Below, piece after piece: positions 44,551 through 52,653 of a stretch of DNA of 64,000 nt (position 1 is the first letter of the stretch; every line of letters begins with the position of its first letter). A program made the translations under genes and the position numbers. The notes beneath the pieces were generated by a model. It was given only the letters and a program-made list of their open reading frames with translations. It made no database searches and was not told the DNA's origin. The stretch comes from Gemmatimonadota bacterium (GTDB lineage Bacteria; Gemmatimonadota; Gemmatimonadetes; Gemmatimonadales; GWC2-71-9): the NCBI GenBank assembly GCA_016713785.1, contig JADJOM010000003.1:1693501-1757500 (forward strand). The letters run 5' to 3'.

Positions 44551-46071
44551 GTGGCGCGCTTCTTCATTACCACCGCCATCGACTACGCCAACGGCGATCC
44601 CCACATGGGGCACGCCTTCGAGAAGATCGGCGCCGACGCCATCGCCCGGTACCGCCGACTCCGCGGCGACGAGGTCTGGTTCCTCATCGGCATGGACGAG
44701 CACGGCCAGAAGGTGGCGCAGGTGGCCCAGGACCGGGGCGTGTCCCCCCAGGCGCTCACGGACGAGATCGCCGCCACCTTCCTCGCCACCTGGCGCGACC
44801 TCGGCATCTCCAACGACCAGTTCATCCGCACCACCGCCGCCGAGCACAAGGCCGGGGTGACCGACCTGATCGAGCGGATCTTCGCCCGCAACCCGGACGA
44901 CTTCTACGAGCGCCGCTACCGGGGGCGCTACTGTGTCGGCTGCGAGGCCTTCAAGACCGACGCCGACATCGTCGACGGCAAGTGCGTGCTGCACCCCACG
45001 CGCGTCCTCGAGGACGTCGAGGAACGGAACTGGTTCTTCCGGCTGAGCCGCTACCAGGGCTTCCTCGAGGACCTGCTCGAGCGGAACCCCGACTTCGTGC
45101 AGCCCGAGATCCGGCGTAACGAGATCCTGGGCCTGCTGCGCCAGGGCCTGGAGGACGTCTCCGCGAGCCGCAGCCGCGTGACCTGGGGTGTCCCCTTCCC
45201 CCGCCCCACCACCGATGGTGAGGCGCAGACCACCTACGTCTGGTTTGACGCGCTTCCCAACTACTGGACCGCCTCGCGCTTCAGTGGCTCGGGCGCCAGC
45301 TGGCCGGCCCAGCTCCACGTCGTCGGCAAGGACATCACCCGGTTTCACTGCGTGATCTGGCCGGCCATGCTGCACGCGGCCGGCGAGGCGCTGCCGGACC
45401 GGGTGTGGGCCCACGGGTTCATCTACTTCGGCGGCGACCGGCTCTCCAAGAGCGCCGGGGTGCGCCTCGACCTGCGCGACGCGATCACCCGGCACGGCCC
45501 CGATGCCCTGCGCTACTTCCTGCTGCGCGAGGTCGGGTTTGCCAACGATGGCAGCTTCACCTGGGAGCGCTTCGATGAGCGCTACACCTCCGACCTGGCC
45601 GATGGCCTCGGCAACCTCGCGAGCCGCACCCTGGCCATGATCGAGAAGTACCGCGGCGGCCGGGTCCCGGCCGGGGAGTCCACCAGCCTCGATGCCGCGG
45701 GAGCGGAGGCGGTCGCCCAGTACCGCGCCGCCATGGACGCCCTGGACCTCCGGGGCGGGGCCGAGGCCGCCTGGGAGCTGGTCACCGCAGCCAACCAGTA
45801 CATCGTGCAGACTGCCCCATGGGCCCTGGCCAAGCAGGGGAAGGACGGGGAACTCGACGATGCCCTCCATGCCCTGGCCGGCTGCCTGCTCCGCCTGGCC
45901 GTCCTGGTCTTCCCGTTCATGCCCGCCAAGGCCGGGGAGCTCTGGGGCTACCTCGGGCAATCCGCGTCGCCTGCGGCATCCTGGGCGCAGGCTGAGGCAC
46001 CGCAGGGAGTTGGCGCCCAGGTACGCAAGCCTGAAGGACTCTTTCCCCGGCCTGCCCCTACAACTCCTTGA
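44551..46071 (+). CDS. metG: Methionyl-tRNA synthetase
   Basis: Charges tRNA-Met. The 506 residues give a class Ia synthetase of the short type without the C-terminal tRNA-binding domain. The HIGH-like motif reads HMGH (18-21) and the KMSKS loop reads RLSKS (K to R at the first position, as in several bacterial MetRS). The connective peptide contains YCVGCEAFKT, with too few Cys for the four-Cys zinc site. GTG 44551 follows the PSP1 stop directly. The last 40 codons (SPAASWAQ to PTTP) are low-complexity, and the stop lies in a 14-bp inverted repeat. Confidence 0.95.
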   Translation: MARFFITTAIDYANGDPHMGHAFEKIGADAIARYRRLRGDEVWFLIGMDEHGQKVAQVAQDRGVSPQALTDEIAATFLATWRDLGISNDQFIRTTAAEHKAGVTDLIERIFARNPDDFYERRYRGRYCVGCEAFKTDADIVDGKCVLHPTRVLEDVEERNWFFRLSRYQGFLEDLLERNPDFVQPEIRRNEILGLLRQGLEDVSASRSRVTWGVPFPRPTTDGEAQTTYVWFDALPNYWTASRFSGSGASWPAQLHVVGKDITRFHCVIWPAMLHAAGEALPDRVWAHGFIYFGGDRLSKSAGVRLDLRDAITRHGPDALRYFLLREVGFANDGSFTWERFDERYTSDLADGLGNLASRTLAMIEKYRGGRVPAGESTSLDAAGAEAVAQYRAAMDALDLRGGAEAAWELVTAANQYIVQTAPWALAKQGKDGELDDALHALAGCLLRLAVLVFPFMPAKAGELWGYLGQSASPAASWAQAEAPQGVGAQVRKPEGLFPRPAPTTP

Positions 46072-46087
46072 CAGTCAAGGAGTTGTA
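46059..46087. promoter_or_regulatory. Perfect 14-bp inverted repeat over the metG stop
   Basis: TACAACTCCTTGAC (46059-46072), one central base, then its perfect reverse complement (46074-46087). It can fold as an 11-bp stem with a 7-base loop but has no T tract. It may be a metG terminator, or a large operator for the downstream M23 gene. Confidence 0.6.
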
Positions 46088-46102
46088 CGTGACAAATCTC
46101 AC

Positions 46103-46133
46103 TTGACGGCCCCGGTACCCAGGGGCATGTTAT
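46103..46133 (+). promoter_or_regulatory. Candidate promoter of the M23 peptidase gene
   Basis: TTGACG (46103-46108), then CATGTT (46126-46131) after 17 bp or TGTTAT (46128-46133) after 19 bp. The transcript start near 46139 leaves a leader of about 73 bases. Confidence 0.45.
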
Positions 46134-46142
46134 CCCGCCCTC

Positions 46143-46208
46143 GCCCGGCCCATCGGCCGGGCCCCCCATTCAGGCACGGGACTTTCATACCGACGGGGTA
46201 TCCCGTCG
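46143..46208 (+). promoter_or_regulatory. Two hairpins in the leader of the M23 gene
   Basis: GCCCGGCC/GGCCGGGC (46143-46150 with 46155-46162, loop CATC) and CGACGGG/CCCGTCG (46191-46197 with 46202-46208, loop GTAT). The second ends three bases before the ATG at 46212 and would hide the ribosome-binding region. Confidence 0.4.
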
Positions 46209-46211
46209 ATA

Positions 46212-47153
46212 ATGGGTGTCAGTATGCCGCCACGGAAATGGACGCTGGTTGTCGTGCCGCCGGGCTCCGGCGCCTCGAGAATGATCGAGGTGTCGCAGCG
46301 CGTGCTGAAGGCCGCGACCGGCATCGCCACCGTGGTAGCCCTCCTGGCGCTGCTGCTGGGCTACGGCGCGGTCTCGCGGTCGGTGGACCTGCGGCGCAGC
46401 GCGGAGCTGGAGCGGCAGAACGCCGCCCTGGCCGAGGAACTCACCCACCTGCATGGTGAGCTCTCGACCCTGAGCGACACCCTCCGCACCATCGCCGAAC
46501 GCGACGCGCGCATCCGCCTGCTCGCCAATCTCGAGCCCAACGACCCCGGGGTGCAACTGGCCGGCATCGGCGGCCCGCGCGGCCGCGACTCCGCCGGCAA
46601 GTGGCAGGACCGCTACGGGACGCTGGGACGCCGCGCCGCGGAGGTCCGGGTGGACCTGGGTGCGCTGATCCGGCGCGCCAACCTGCTGGCCGCCTCCTTC
46701 GATGAGGCGAGCGATTCGCTGGCCCACCATCGCGACCGGCTGGCCGCCATGCCGTCGATCATGCCGACGGCGGGCTGGCTCTCCAGCGCCTTCACGTCGA
46801 TGCGCGAGCATCCGATCCTGCACATCGCCCGGCCGCACGAGGGCATCGACGTCACCGCCCCGATGGGCGCGCCGATCCAGGCGCCCGCCGGCGGCACCGT
46901 GGTCTCCGCGGGCTGGGTGAGCGGTTACGGCAACGTGATCGAGGTGGACCACGGCTACGGCATCGTGACCCGCTTTGCGCACTGCTCCAAGCTCCTCGCG
47001 CAGCGCGGCCAGCGGGTCAAGCGCAACCAGGTCATCGCCGAGGTGGGCAACACCGGCCTCGCCACCGGCCCGCACCTGCACTACGAGGTGCACGTCAATG
47101 GCAAGCCGGTCGACCCGCTCCGCTACGTGCTCCCCGACGTCGTGGTCGACTGA
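46212..47153 (+). CDS. M23 family cell-wall endopeptidase, membrane-anchored
   Basis: A 313-residue protein with one N-terminal transmembrane helix (about 33-55), a coiled coil (about 58-100), and a C-terminal M23 peptidase domain (about 212-305). The zinc residues HxxxD (HEGID) and HLH (GPHLHYEVHVNG) are both present, so it should be an active zinc endopeptidase cutting peptidoglycan cross-links. A second in-frame ATG at 46224 is possible. It has its own candidate promoter and a structured leader, and is followed by a strong hairpin. Confidence 0.9.
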   Translation: MGVSMPPRKWTLVVVPPGSGASRMIEVSQRVLKAATGIATVVALLALLLGYGAVSRSVDLRRSAELERQNAALAEELTHLHGELSTLSDTLRTIAERDARIRLLANLEPNDPGVQLAGIGGPRGRDSAGKWQDRYGTLGRRAAEVRVDLGALIRRANLLAASFDEASDSLAHHRDRLAAMPSIMPTAGWLSSAFTSMREHPILHIARPHEGIDVTAPMGAPIQAPAGGTVVSAGWVSGYGNVIEVDHGYGIVTRFAHCSKLLAQRGQRVKRNQVIAEVGNTGLATGPHLHYEVHVNGKPVDPLRYVLPDVVVD

Positions 47154-47176
47154 CCGCCACGCGTCCCCGGCATGCC

Positions 47177-47209
47177 AACGCGGGGTCCGGCCATCGGCCG
47201 GACCCCGCG
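47177..47209. terminator. Bidirectional hairpin terminator, 15-bp stem
   Basis: ACGCGGGGTCCGGCC (47177-47191) pairs perfectly with 47195-47209 around ATC. It lies between the convergent M23 (+) and permease (-) genes. T tracts are absent on both sides. Confidence 0.75.
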
Positions 47210-47230
47210 TCGCGTCGGGCGCCCGGCGGG

Positions 47231-48988
47231 TCAGTCCTCGTGCACCCCGAACAGCGCCACCGGCGGCTGCGAGAGCAGTTCCCGCGCCGGCAGGAAGGCC
47301 CCGAGCACCGCCACCCCCAGCAGCAGGGTGGCCACCGGCAGCAGCAGCCCCGCCTCCCAGCCCCCCAGCCCGGGCAGCCAGAGCCGGAAGGCCTCCCAGA
47401 AGAGCGGTCCCAGCCAGGCACCGAGCAGCACGCCCCCGAGCCCCGCGCCGGCGGCCCGGCGCAGCAGGAGGGCCAGCACCCGCCGCCGTCGCGCCCCCAC
47501 CGCGCGCCACACCGCGATCTCGCCGGAGAGTGACAGCACCCAGAGCCGGATGAGCGCAAAGGTGCCCACCGTGGCCAGGAGGAGCATGGCCACGCCCAGC
47601 CCGGAAAACACCGGCCCGAACCAGCGCAATGGCGCCTGCTCCGCCGCCAGCAGGGCGGCCACCGGCTGCGCCGCGCCGGCCAGCTGCAGCCCCGGGATCG
47701 GGGCGAGCGCGGCACGGATGGCGTCATCGAGGCCGGCGGCGTCAGGGACCACCAGGTCGACCGCCTGCGGAGGGTGCTGGAGGATGCTCAGGTACACGGC
47801 GTAGTCGGGGCGCTGGCGTGCGCCGAGGCCGCGGGGCGGCGGGTCATCGGCCACCCCGATGACGCGGTACCAGCGGTCGCGGTCGTCGCCCACCATCACG
47901 GCCTTGCCCAGCGCCGAGCCGAGGAACTGTTCCCGCGCGAACGCCGCGTTGACGATCGCCACCGGCTCGGCGGCATAGCGATCGGCGGCCGTGAACGCCC
48001 GTCCCTCCACCAGCCGCACCCCCATCGCGTCGAAGCTGTCGGCGCTCACGTAGTAGTGCGCTGCCGGCCTGGGCCGGAACCGGTGCGGCCAGCAAGGGCC
48101 GCAATCGGCGCGCGCGATGCTCGCCGCCGCGAGCCCGAACAGGGCCCCGGGCTGCACCAGGCTCGGCGCGGTGACGCCCGGGGTCGCGGCCAGGCGGGTC
48201 AGCACCGAGTCGAGCGCCGCCCCGCGCCGCGCCAAGTCGCCAGAGGTCATGGTCAGCCGGTAGACCCGGGTCTCCGGGGCGTCGGTGCCGCCCCGGGCCA
48301 TGAGCGACCGCATGTGGCGGGTCAGGAGCAGGCCGGTGGCGAGCGTGGCCAGGGAGAGACCCAGCAGGAGCGACGGGATCCGGAGCGCGATGCCCGAGTC
48401 GGCGGGTTCGGTGATTTCCGGCCGCCGGGCAAAGAAGAGCGGAAAGAGCGCGCCCAGGACGATCAGCGCGAGGGGGACCGCGGCGAACACCGCCGCGGGC
48501 AGGAACCCGCCGGCCACCGTCTGCTCGGGCCACGCGGCGACCAGCCGGCGGGCGAGGAGCACCCCGGGCGGCAGGCCCACGGCGACGCCCACCGCGGCGA
48601 TCGCGGCGCCCTCGAGGAGGAAGCCCCCCAGGAGCATCCGGCGCGAGGCCCCGACGGCGCGCCGGACCGCCACCTCCCGCTCGCGCTGGGCCATCCGGGC
48701 CGCCGCCAGGGCGATGAGCGCCAGGGCCGCGACCCCGACCACCAGGCCGGCCGCTCCGAACAGCGCCCCGAACAACCCGTCCACCGCCTGCTGGCGCAGC
48801 GCGTTCGGCGGGGTGACCGGGGAGTTCCAGGCCAGGCCCTCGAGCGGCGCCCGGGACGGGTCGACCACCAGCCGGCCCCGGGCCAGCGCCACCGGGAGCC
48901 CCGCCCCGAGCGCGACCGCCAGCGCCGCGGCCAGCAGCAGCGCGGTGCGGCGGTAGGCCCGGAGCAGGGCCAGCGCGGTGGCGCCCAC
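47231..48988 (-). CDS. ADOP/MacB-FtsX-type permease, shortened at the N-terminus
   Basis: A 585-residue membrane protein with two FtsX-type blocks (about 70-165 and 455-575) around a periplasmic MacB-like domain (about 225-430). The repeated EREVAVRRAVGASRR and GEIAVWRAVGARRRR motifs are diagnostic. Orphan duplicated permeases of Acidobacteria and Gemmatimonadota are usually about 800 residues; here the first periplasmic domain is missing or reduced to about 35 residues. No ATPase gene is adjacent. GTG 48988 lies three bases after the lemA stop. Confidence 0.82.
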   Translation of the reverse strand: MGATALALLRAYRRTALLLAAALAVALGAGLPVALARGRLVVDPSRAPLEGLAWNSPVTPPNALRQQAVDGLFGALFGAAGLVVGVAALALIALAAARMAQREREVAVRRAVGASRRMLLGGFLLEGAAIAAVGVAVGLPPGVLLARRLVAAWPEQTVAGGFLPAAVFAAVPLALIVLGALFPLFFARRPEITEPADSGIALRIPSLLLGLSLATLATGLLLTRHMRSLMARGGTDAPETRVYRLTMTSGDLARRGAALDSVLTRLAATPGVTAPSLVQPGALFGLAAASIARADCGPCWPHRFRPRPAAHYYVSADSFDAMGVRLVEGRAFTAADRYAAEPVAIVNAAFAREQFLGSALGKAVMVGDDRDRWYRVIGVADDPPPRGLGARQRPDYAVYLSILQHPPQAVDLVVPDAAGLDDAIRAALAPIPGLQLAGAAQPVAALLAAEQAPLRWFGPVFSGLGVAMLLLATVGTFALIRLWVLSLSGEIAVWRAVGARRRRVLALLLRRAAGAGLGGVLLGAWLGPLFWEAFRLWLPGLGGWEAGLLLPVATLLLGVAVLGAFLPARELLSQPPVALFGVHED

Positions 48989-48991
48989 CGC

Positions 48992-49561
48992 TCAGTTCCC
49001 GAAGTTCACGGGCGGCGGCGCGTCGGTGCCGTCCTTGGCCTCGAAGTAGGGCTTGGGGCCGCTGGCGCCGAACAGCTTGGCGGTGAGGTTGTAGGGGAAG
49101 GAGCGGATGAAGCTGTTGTAGCCGTTCACCGCGTCGTTGTAATCCTGCCGCGCGGTGGCGATCCGGTTCTCCGTCCCGGTCAGCTCGTCCTGCAGGGCGC
49201 GGAAGTTGGCGTCCGCCTTGAGCTGGGGGTAGGACTCCACGATCGCCAGCAGCCGGCCCAGCGGCGCGTTCATGGCCTGGTTGGCGGCCGCCATGTCCTC
49301 GAGGTTGCCGCCCTGCAGCGAGGTGTTGAGCCGCGCCCGGGCGTTGGCCACCTCGGTGAAGATCGACTCCTCGTGCTGGGCGTAGCCCTTCACGGTGGCG
49401 ACGAGGTTGGGGATGAGGTCCGCACGGCGTTGCAGCTGGGCCTGGATCTGCCCCTGCGCCTTGCCCACCGATTCATCCATGGTCTGGATCCGGTTGTACC
49501 CGCACCCACTCGCGGTGAGGGCGAGGGCCCCGATGAGGAGCACCCGAAGCGACCGCGTCAT
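48992..49561 (-). CDS. lemA: LemA family lipoprotein
   Basis: A 189-residue LemA protein with a lipobox (LTASGC, Cys 20). The family core is clear: RADLIPNLVATVKGYAQHE, RLLAIVESYPQLKADANF and ATARQDYNDAVNGYNSFIRSFP. LemA is usually encoded with TPM-domain proteins, as here, and is proposed to work in envelope maintenance. The ATG at 49561 overlaps the stop of the nucleotidyltransferase gene (ATGA), an unusual gene to find between the LemA and TPM genes. Confidence 0.95.
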   Translation of the reverse strand: MTRSLRVLLIGALALTASGCGYNRIQTMDESVGKAQGQIQAQLQRRADLIPNLVATVKGYAQHEESIFTEVANARARLNTSLQGGNLEDMAAANQAMNAPLGRLLAIVESYPQLKADANFRALQDELTGTENRIATARQDYNDAVNGYNSFIRSFPYNLTAKLFGASGPKPYFEAKDGTDAPPPVNFGN

Positions 49562-50277
49562 TGGCGTTCTCCGATCTGAAAGTGGTCCACGAAACCCGCC
49601 GCCGTCTCCACGGCGGCGAGGTACCCGCGAAGATCCTCCGGGCTGCATGCCCAGCCCTCCTGCCCCCGGCGGGTGACGATGCGCGCCACCGCCGGCCCCG
49701 CGAAGCCCGCCACCCGGCCCGCCTGGTTCACCAGCTCCACCGGATCGCCCGGCGGGGTCTGGCCGGCGAGCACCAGCAGCCCGCGACAGAGCAGCAGGAT
49801 CGCCGGGATGCTCTGCCGCACCACGTCGCCGAGGGCCGGCGCGTCATCCCCCAGGAGCGCGTACACCTGCCGTAGCCGCAGCAGCTTGCCCCGGAACTCG
49901 CGCTCCAGCGCCTGGCGCAGGTCCGCCGGGCGCACCTCCAGGCCGGCCAGCGGATCGGTGCCCCGGAGCACCCGGTAGCCGGTGCGCATCTCGGCGATCT
50001 CGAGAGGGTAGGCGTCGGCCGCGCGGCCCCACTCCGCCCCGGTGAGCAGCAGCGGTACCGAGCGGGCCTCGACCTTCCACCAGCGGAGCAGCGGCCGGAG
50101 CGCCTCGAGGGTGGCGGTGGGAAGCGCCGGCAGCACCAGCAGGAGGTTCACGTCGGAGAAGCCCGGGACGTGCTGGCCGCGCGCGGCGGACCCGTGCAGC
50201 ACCACGCTCGCGTCGTCGAGTCCCAGCCGGTCGAAGTCGGCGAGGAACCGGTCGAGGAGAGGCTGTACCTGCGTCAT
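49558..50277 (-). CDS. Nucleotidyltransferase-fold protein with altered active site
   Basis: A 239-residue protein. The N-terminal nucleotidyltransferase motif reads VVLHGSAARG...SDVNLLLVL, so the helical-turn GS pair and first Asp are present but the second catalytic Asp is Asn, and no obvious third Asp follows. The C-terminal half (from about 110) is helical, as in HEPN/KNTase-like partners. It could be a weak or regulatory nucleotide-binding protein. It starts on the base after the TPM stop and overlaps lemA by four bases, so the operon places it with envelope proteins. Confidence 0.75.
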   Translation of the reverse strand: MTQVQPLLDRFLADFDRLGLDDASVVLHGSAARGQHVPGFSDVNLLLVLPALPTATLEALRPLLRWWKVEARSVPLLLTGAEWGRAADAYPLEIAEMRTGYRVLRGTDPLAGLEVRPADLRQALEREFRGKLLRLRQVYALLGDDAPALGDVVRQSIPAILLLCRGLLVLAGQTPPGDPVELVNQAGRVAGFAGPAVARIVTRRGQEGWACSPEDLRGYLAAVETAAGFVDHFQIGERQ

Positions 50278-51237
50278 CTAGAAGCTCCTTCCGGCGCCGC
50301 CGCCGCTGAACCCGCCCCCGCCCCCGAATCCCCCGAACCCGCCGCCACCCCCGCCACCGAAGCCGCCCCCGCCACCCCAGCCCCCACCCCAGCTGCCGCC
50401 ACCGCCGCCCCAGCCGATGCTGGTGCCGCCGTAGCGCGGGCGCCGCCCCCCGCGGCCCCCGCGGCCCCCGCCGCTGTTCTGGGCGATGATCGTGAGCACC
50501 ACGATGATCACGATGACGACCAGGATCCCCGCGAAGGGGCTCTCGGCCTCGCCGCCATTGCCGCCCCGGAAGGGATCGGCGTTCACCAGGGCGGAGTCCG
50601 AGACCCCGAACCCCTTGGCCACGGTGGCCGCGATGGCCCGCGCGCCGAGCGCGAGCGCCGGGCCATACTGCTCCTGCTGCAGCGCCGGCACCATGAGGTC
50701 GGTGATCCGCCCGGCGATGGCGTCGGTGATGATGCCCTCGATGCCGCGCCCCGTGGCGATCCACAGCCGGCCGGTGCCCGGCTGGTGGTTCTGCTGCGGC
50801 ACCAGCAGCAGCACGATCCCGGCGTTCTTGGCCGAGTCGCCCGCCTCGCCCTGGGCGCCGACGCCCCAGCTCCGCCCGATGGCCAGCGCCACGTCGGACG
50901 GCGCCGCGTCCCCGATCGTCGGCAGGGTCACCACCGCCAGCTCGGCCCCCGTGGCCGAGCGCAGCCGCTCCGCCCAGTCCGCGATCTCCACGGCCTCCCC
51001 GCCCCCCACGATCCCGGCCACGTCGGTGAGGTAGCCGGCGGGGCGGGCGGGAAACAGCGCGGCGAGCCGCTCGCCCTGTGCGGCAAGCAGCGCCGGGACG
51101 AGTTGTAGGAGCCCGAGCAGGCAGGTAGCTTTCCGCGTCCATTGCCGGAGTGCGCCGCCCGTGTCCCCTCGTGCGATTGTCCTGCTCCTCGGCCTGGCCG
51201 CCTGCGGCGGCCGCGAGGTCCAGCTCGAAGTGGCCAT
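50278..51237 (-). CDS. TPM-domain protein with Gly-rich C-terminus
   Basis: A 319-residue protein; the signal-like segment CLLGLLQLVPALLAAQG lies at 38-54, the TPM domain (about 60-195; YLTDVAGIVGGGEAVEIADW) follows, then a transmembrane helix (about 228-248) and a Gly-rich tail of 65 residues, typical of this group. The only standard in-frame start is ATG 51237, which overlaps the divergent lipoprotein gene (start 51161) by 77 bases; a CTG close to the signal segment is the alternative. First gene of the TPM-nucleotidyltransferase-LemA-permease operon. Confidence 0.85.
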   Translation of the reverse strand: MATSSWTSRPPQAARPRSRTIARGDTGGALRQWTRKATCLLGLLQLVPALLAAQGERLAALFPARPAGYLTDVAGIVGGGEAVEIADWAERLRSATGAELAVVTLPTIGDAAPSDVALAIGRSWGVGAQGEAGDSAKNAGIVLLLVPQQNHQPGTGRLWIATGRGIEGIITDAIAGRITDLMVPALQQEQYGPALALGARAIAATVAKGFGVSDSALVNADPFRGGNGGEAESPFAGILVVIVIIVVLTIIAQNSGGGRGGRGGRRPRYGGTSIGWGGGGGSWGGGWGGGGGFGGGGGGGFGGFGGGGGFSGGGAGRSF

Positions 51238-51901
51238 TCCCGGTCCTGATTCCGTGGACGCCCCCGTGGCGCACCTGGGATTCGTGGCCCTGCCGTACGA
51301 TCGTGACAGCGTGCTCGCCCTCCTTGAAGCGGCCCACCCGCGGCCGAGCGCGATTACGCGCCAGCTCGACAGCCTGTTTCAGCTCTACCGCGCCCCGTTC
51401 ATGACCTACGCCAGCGCCGCCTACCACGCGCAGCGTGAGCAGGCGCGGCTGGCCCAGCTCAAGGCCCGGCTCGATACCCTGTCGCGCGAGGGTCCCGCCT
51501 ACGACTCGCTCTACCGCGCCTTCGCGGCCGGCTCCGACAGCCTGGCCCCGCTGCTCCGCCGCCGGGACGCCGCCCAGCAGAAGCTCGCGGTGGCCCGCAA
51601 CGACTACGGCCCCGCTATCGACAGCTTGCGCGGCCAGATGGGCCGCTGGAAAGATAGCGCCTACCGGGCGTACGACAGCCTCACCAAGTCGCTCGGCACC
51701 GGCCTGGGCCGCGAGCCCTTCGGCGACAGCACCGGCGCCGACGGCCGGGCCACGCTGCGCCTCTCCAGCGGCGACTGGTGGGTCTACGCCCGCTCCTGGG
51801 ATACCTGGGACCCCAACAGCGAGTGGTACTGGAATGTGAAGGTCACCGGGGAGCGCCTGGTGCTCGATCGCGCCAGCGGCCGGCGGGTACCGCGGTACTA
51901 G
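51161..51901 (+). CDS. Lipoprotein with helical middle region, unknown function
   Basis: A 246-residue lipoprotein; GTG 51161 gives a short signal ending in LLGLAAC (Cys 15). Residues about 60-160 are helical and charged (REQARLAQLKARLDTLSREG), probably coiled coil; the C-terminal 60 residues contain a beta-type segment WWVYARSWDTWDP, resembling the strand pattern of carboxypeptidase-regulatory-like folds. I do not recognise the family. The stop TAG is followed directly by the octamer repeat. Confidence 0.78.
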   Translation: MSPRAIVLLLGLAACGGREVQLEVAIPGPDSVDAPVAHLGFVALPYDRDSVLALLEAAHPRPSAITRQLDSLFQLYRAPFMTYASAAYHAQREQARLAQLKARLDTLSREGPAYDSLYRAFAAGSDSLAPLLRRRDAAQQKLAVARNDYGPAIDSLRGQMGRWKDSAYRAYDSLTKSLGTGLGREPFGDSTGADGRATLRLSSGDWWVYARSWDTWDPNSEWYWNVKVTGERLVLDRASGRRVPRY

Positions 51902-51942
51902 GCGGCTCGGCGGCTCGGCGGCTCGGCGGCTCGGCGGCTCGG
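51901..51942 (+). repeat. Five perfect GGCGGCTC octamers
   Basis: The longest and most perfect copy: five GGCGGCTC units plus GG, beginning on the last base of the preceding stop codon and ending 21 bases before the start of the DsbA-like gene, just ahead of its ribosome site. Confidence 0.9.
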
Positions 51943-51963
51943 AACTACAGCAAGGGAGAACCC

Positions 51964-52635
51964 GTGGGCGTCTCGCGCAAGTCCATCACCCTCACCGCCT
52001 GCGCCGTGGGACTGGCCACCGTCCTCGGCTGGCAGGCGTGGACCGGGGCGCCCGGCGCCCGGCCCGCCGCCTACCGCCAGGGGGATCCGCTGATCACCCA
52101 GCGGACCCGCGGCGCGGCCAGCGCGCCCATCACCATCTACGAACTCTCCGACTTCCAGTGCCCCTTCTGCCGCCGGCAGGCGGTGGAGACCTTCCCGGCC
52201 ATCGAGCGCGAGTACATCACCACGGGCAAGGTCCGCTGGATCTTCCTCAACTTCCCGCTCACCCAGATCCACCCCAACGCCCTCGCGGCCTCGGAATTCG
52301 CCATGTGTGCCGCCAAGCTCGACAAGTTCTGGCCGGCGCACGACCTCCTCTTCACCTACCAGGGCAAGTGGGCGCCGCTCAAGGACCCGGTGCCGTTCCT
52401 GCTCTCCCTGGCCGACAGCGCCGCCATCCCCAGGGACGACATCCTCCCCTGCCTGCAGAACGGCGAGATGCGCGCGCTGGTCCAGGCGGAGGCGGAGGGG
52501 GCGGCCAAGTCGGGGGTGGAGAGCACGCCGACGGTGTACATCGAGGGGGCGGGCCTGCTCCGCGGCGCCATGCCGTTTGCGGTCTACAAGCAGGTGCTCG
52601 ACTCGCTCTACACCGAGCGCGCCGGCACCCGCTAG
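51964..52635 (+). CDS. DsbA-like thiol oxidoreductase
   Basis: A 223-residue thioredoxin-fold protein with an N-terminal signal anchor. The active site is CPFC (C66, C69) and the cis-proline loop is ESTPTVYIEG, typical of DsbA/DSBA-like proteins that oxidise or isomerise disulfides in the periplasm. GTG 51964 follows an AGGGAG ribosome site at 51953-51958. The many Cys-paired surface lipoproteins of this organism are plausible substrates (inference). The upstream octamer repeat may affect expression. Confidence 0.9.
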   Translation: MGVSRKSITLTACAVGLATVLGWQAWTGAPGARPAAYRQGDPLITQRTRGAASAPITIYELSDFQCPFCRRQAVETFPAIEREYITTGKVRWIFLNFPLTQIHPNALAASEFAMCAAKLDKFWPAHDLLFTYQGKWAPLKDPVPFLLSLADSAAIPRDDILPCLQNGEMRALVQAEAEGAAKSGVESTPTVYIEGAGLLRGAMPFAVYKQVLDSLYTERAGTR

Positions 52636-52653
52636 GGCACGGGACCGCGCGGC

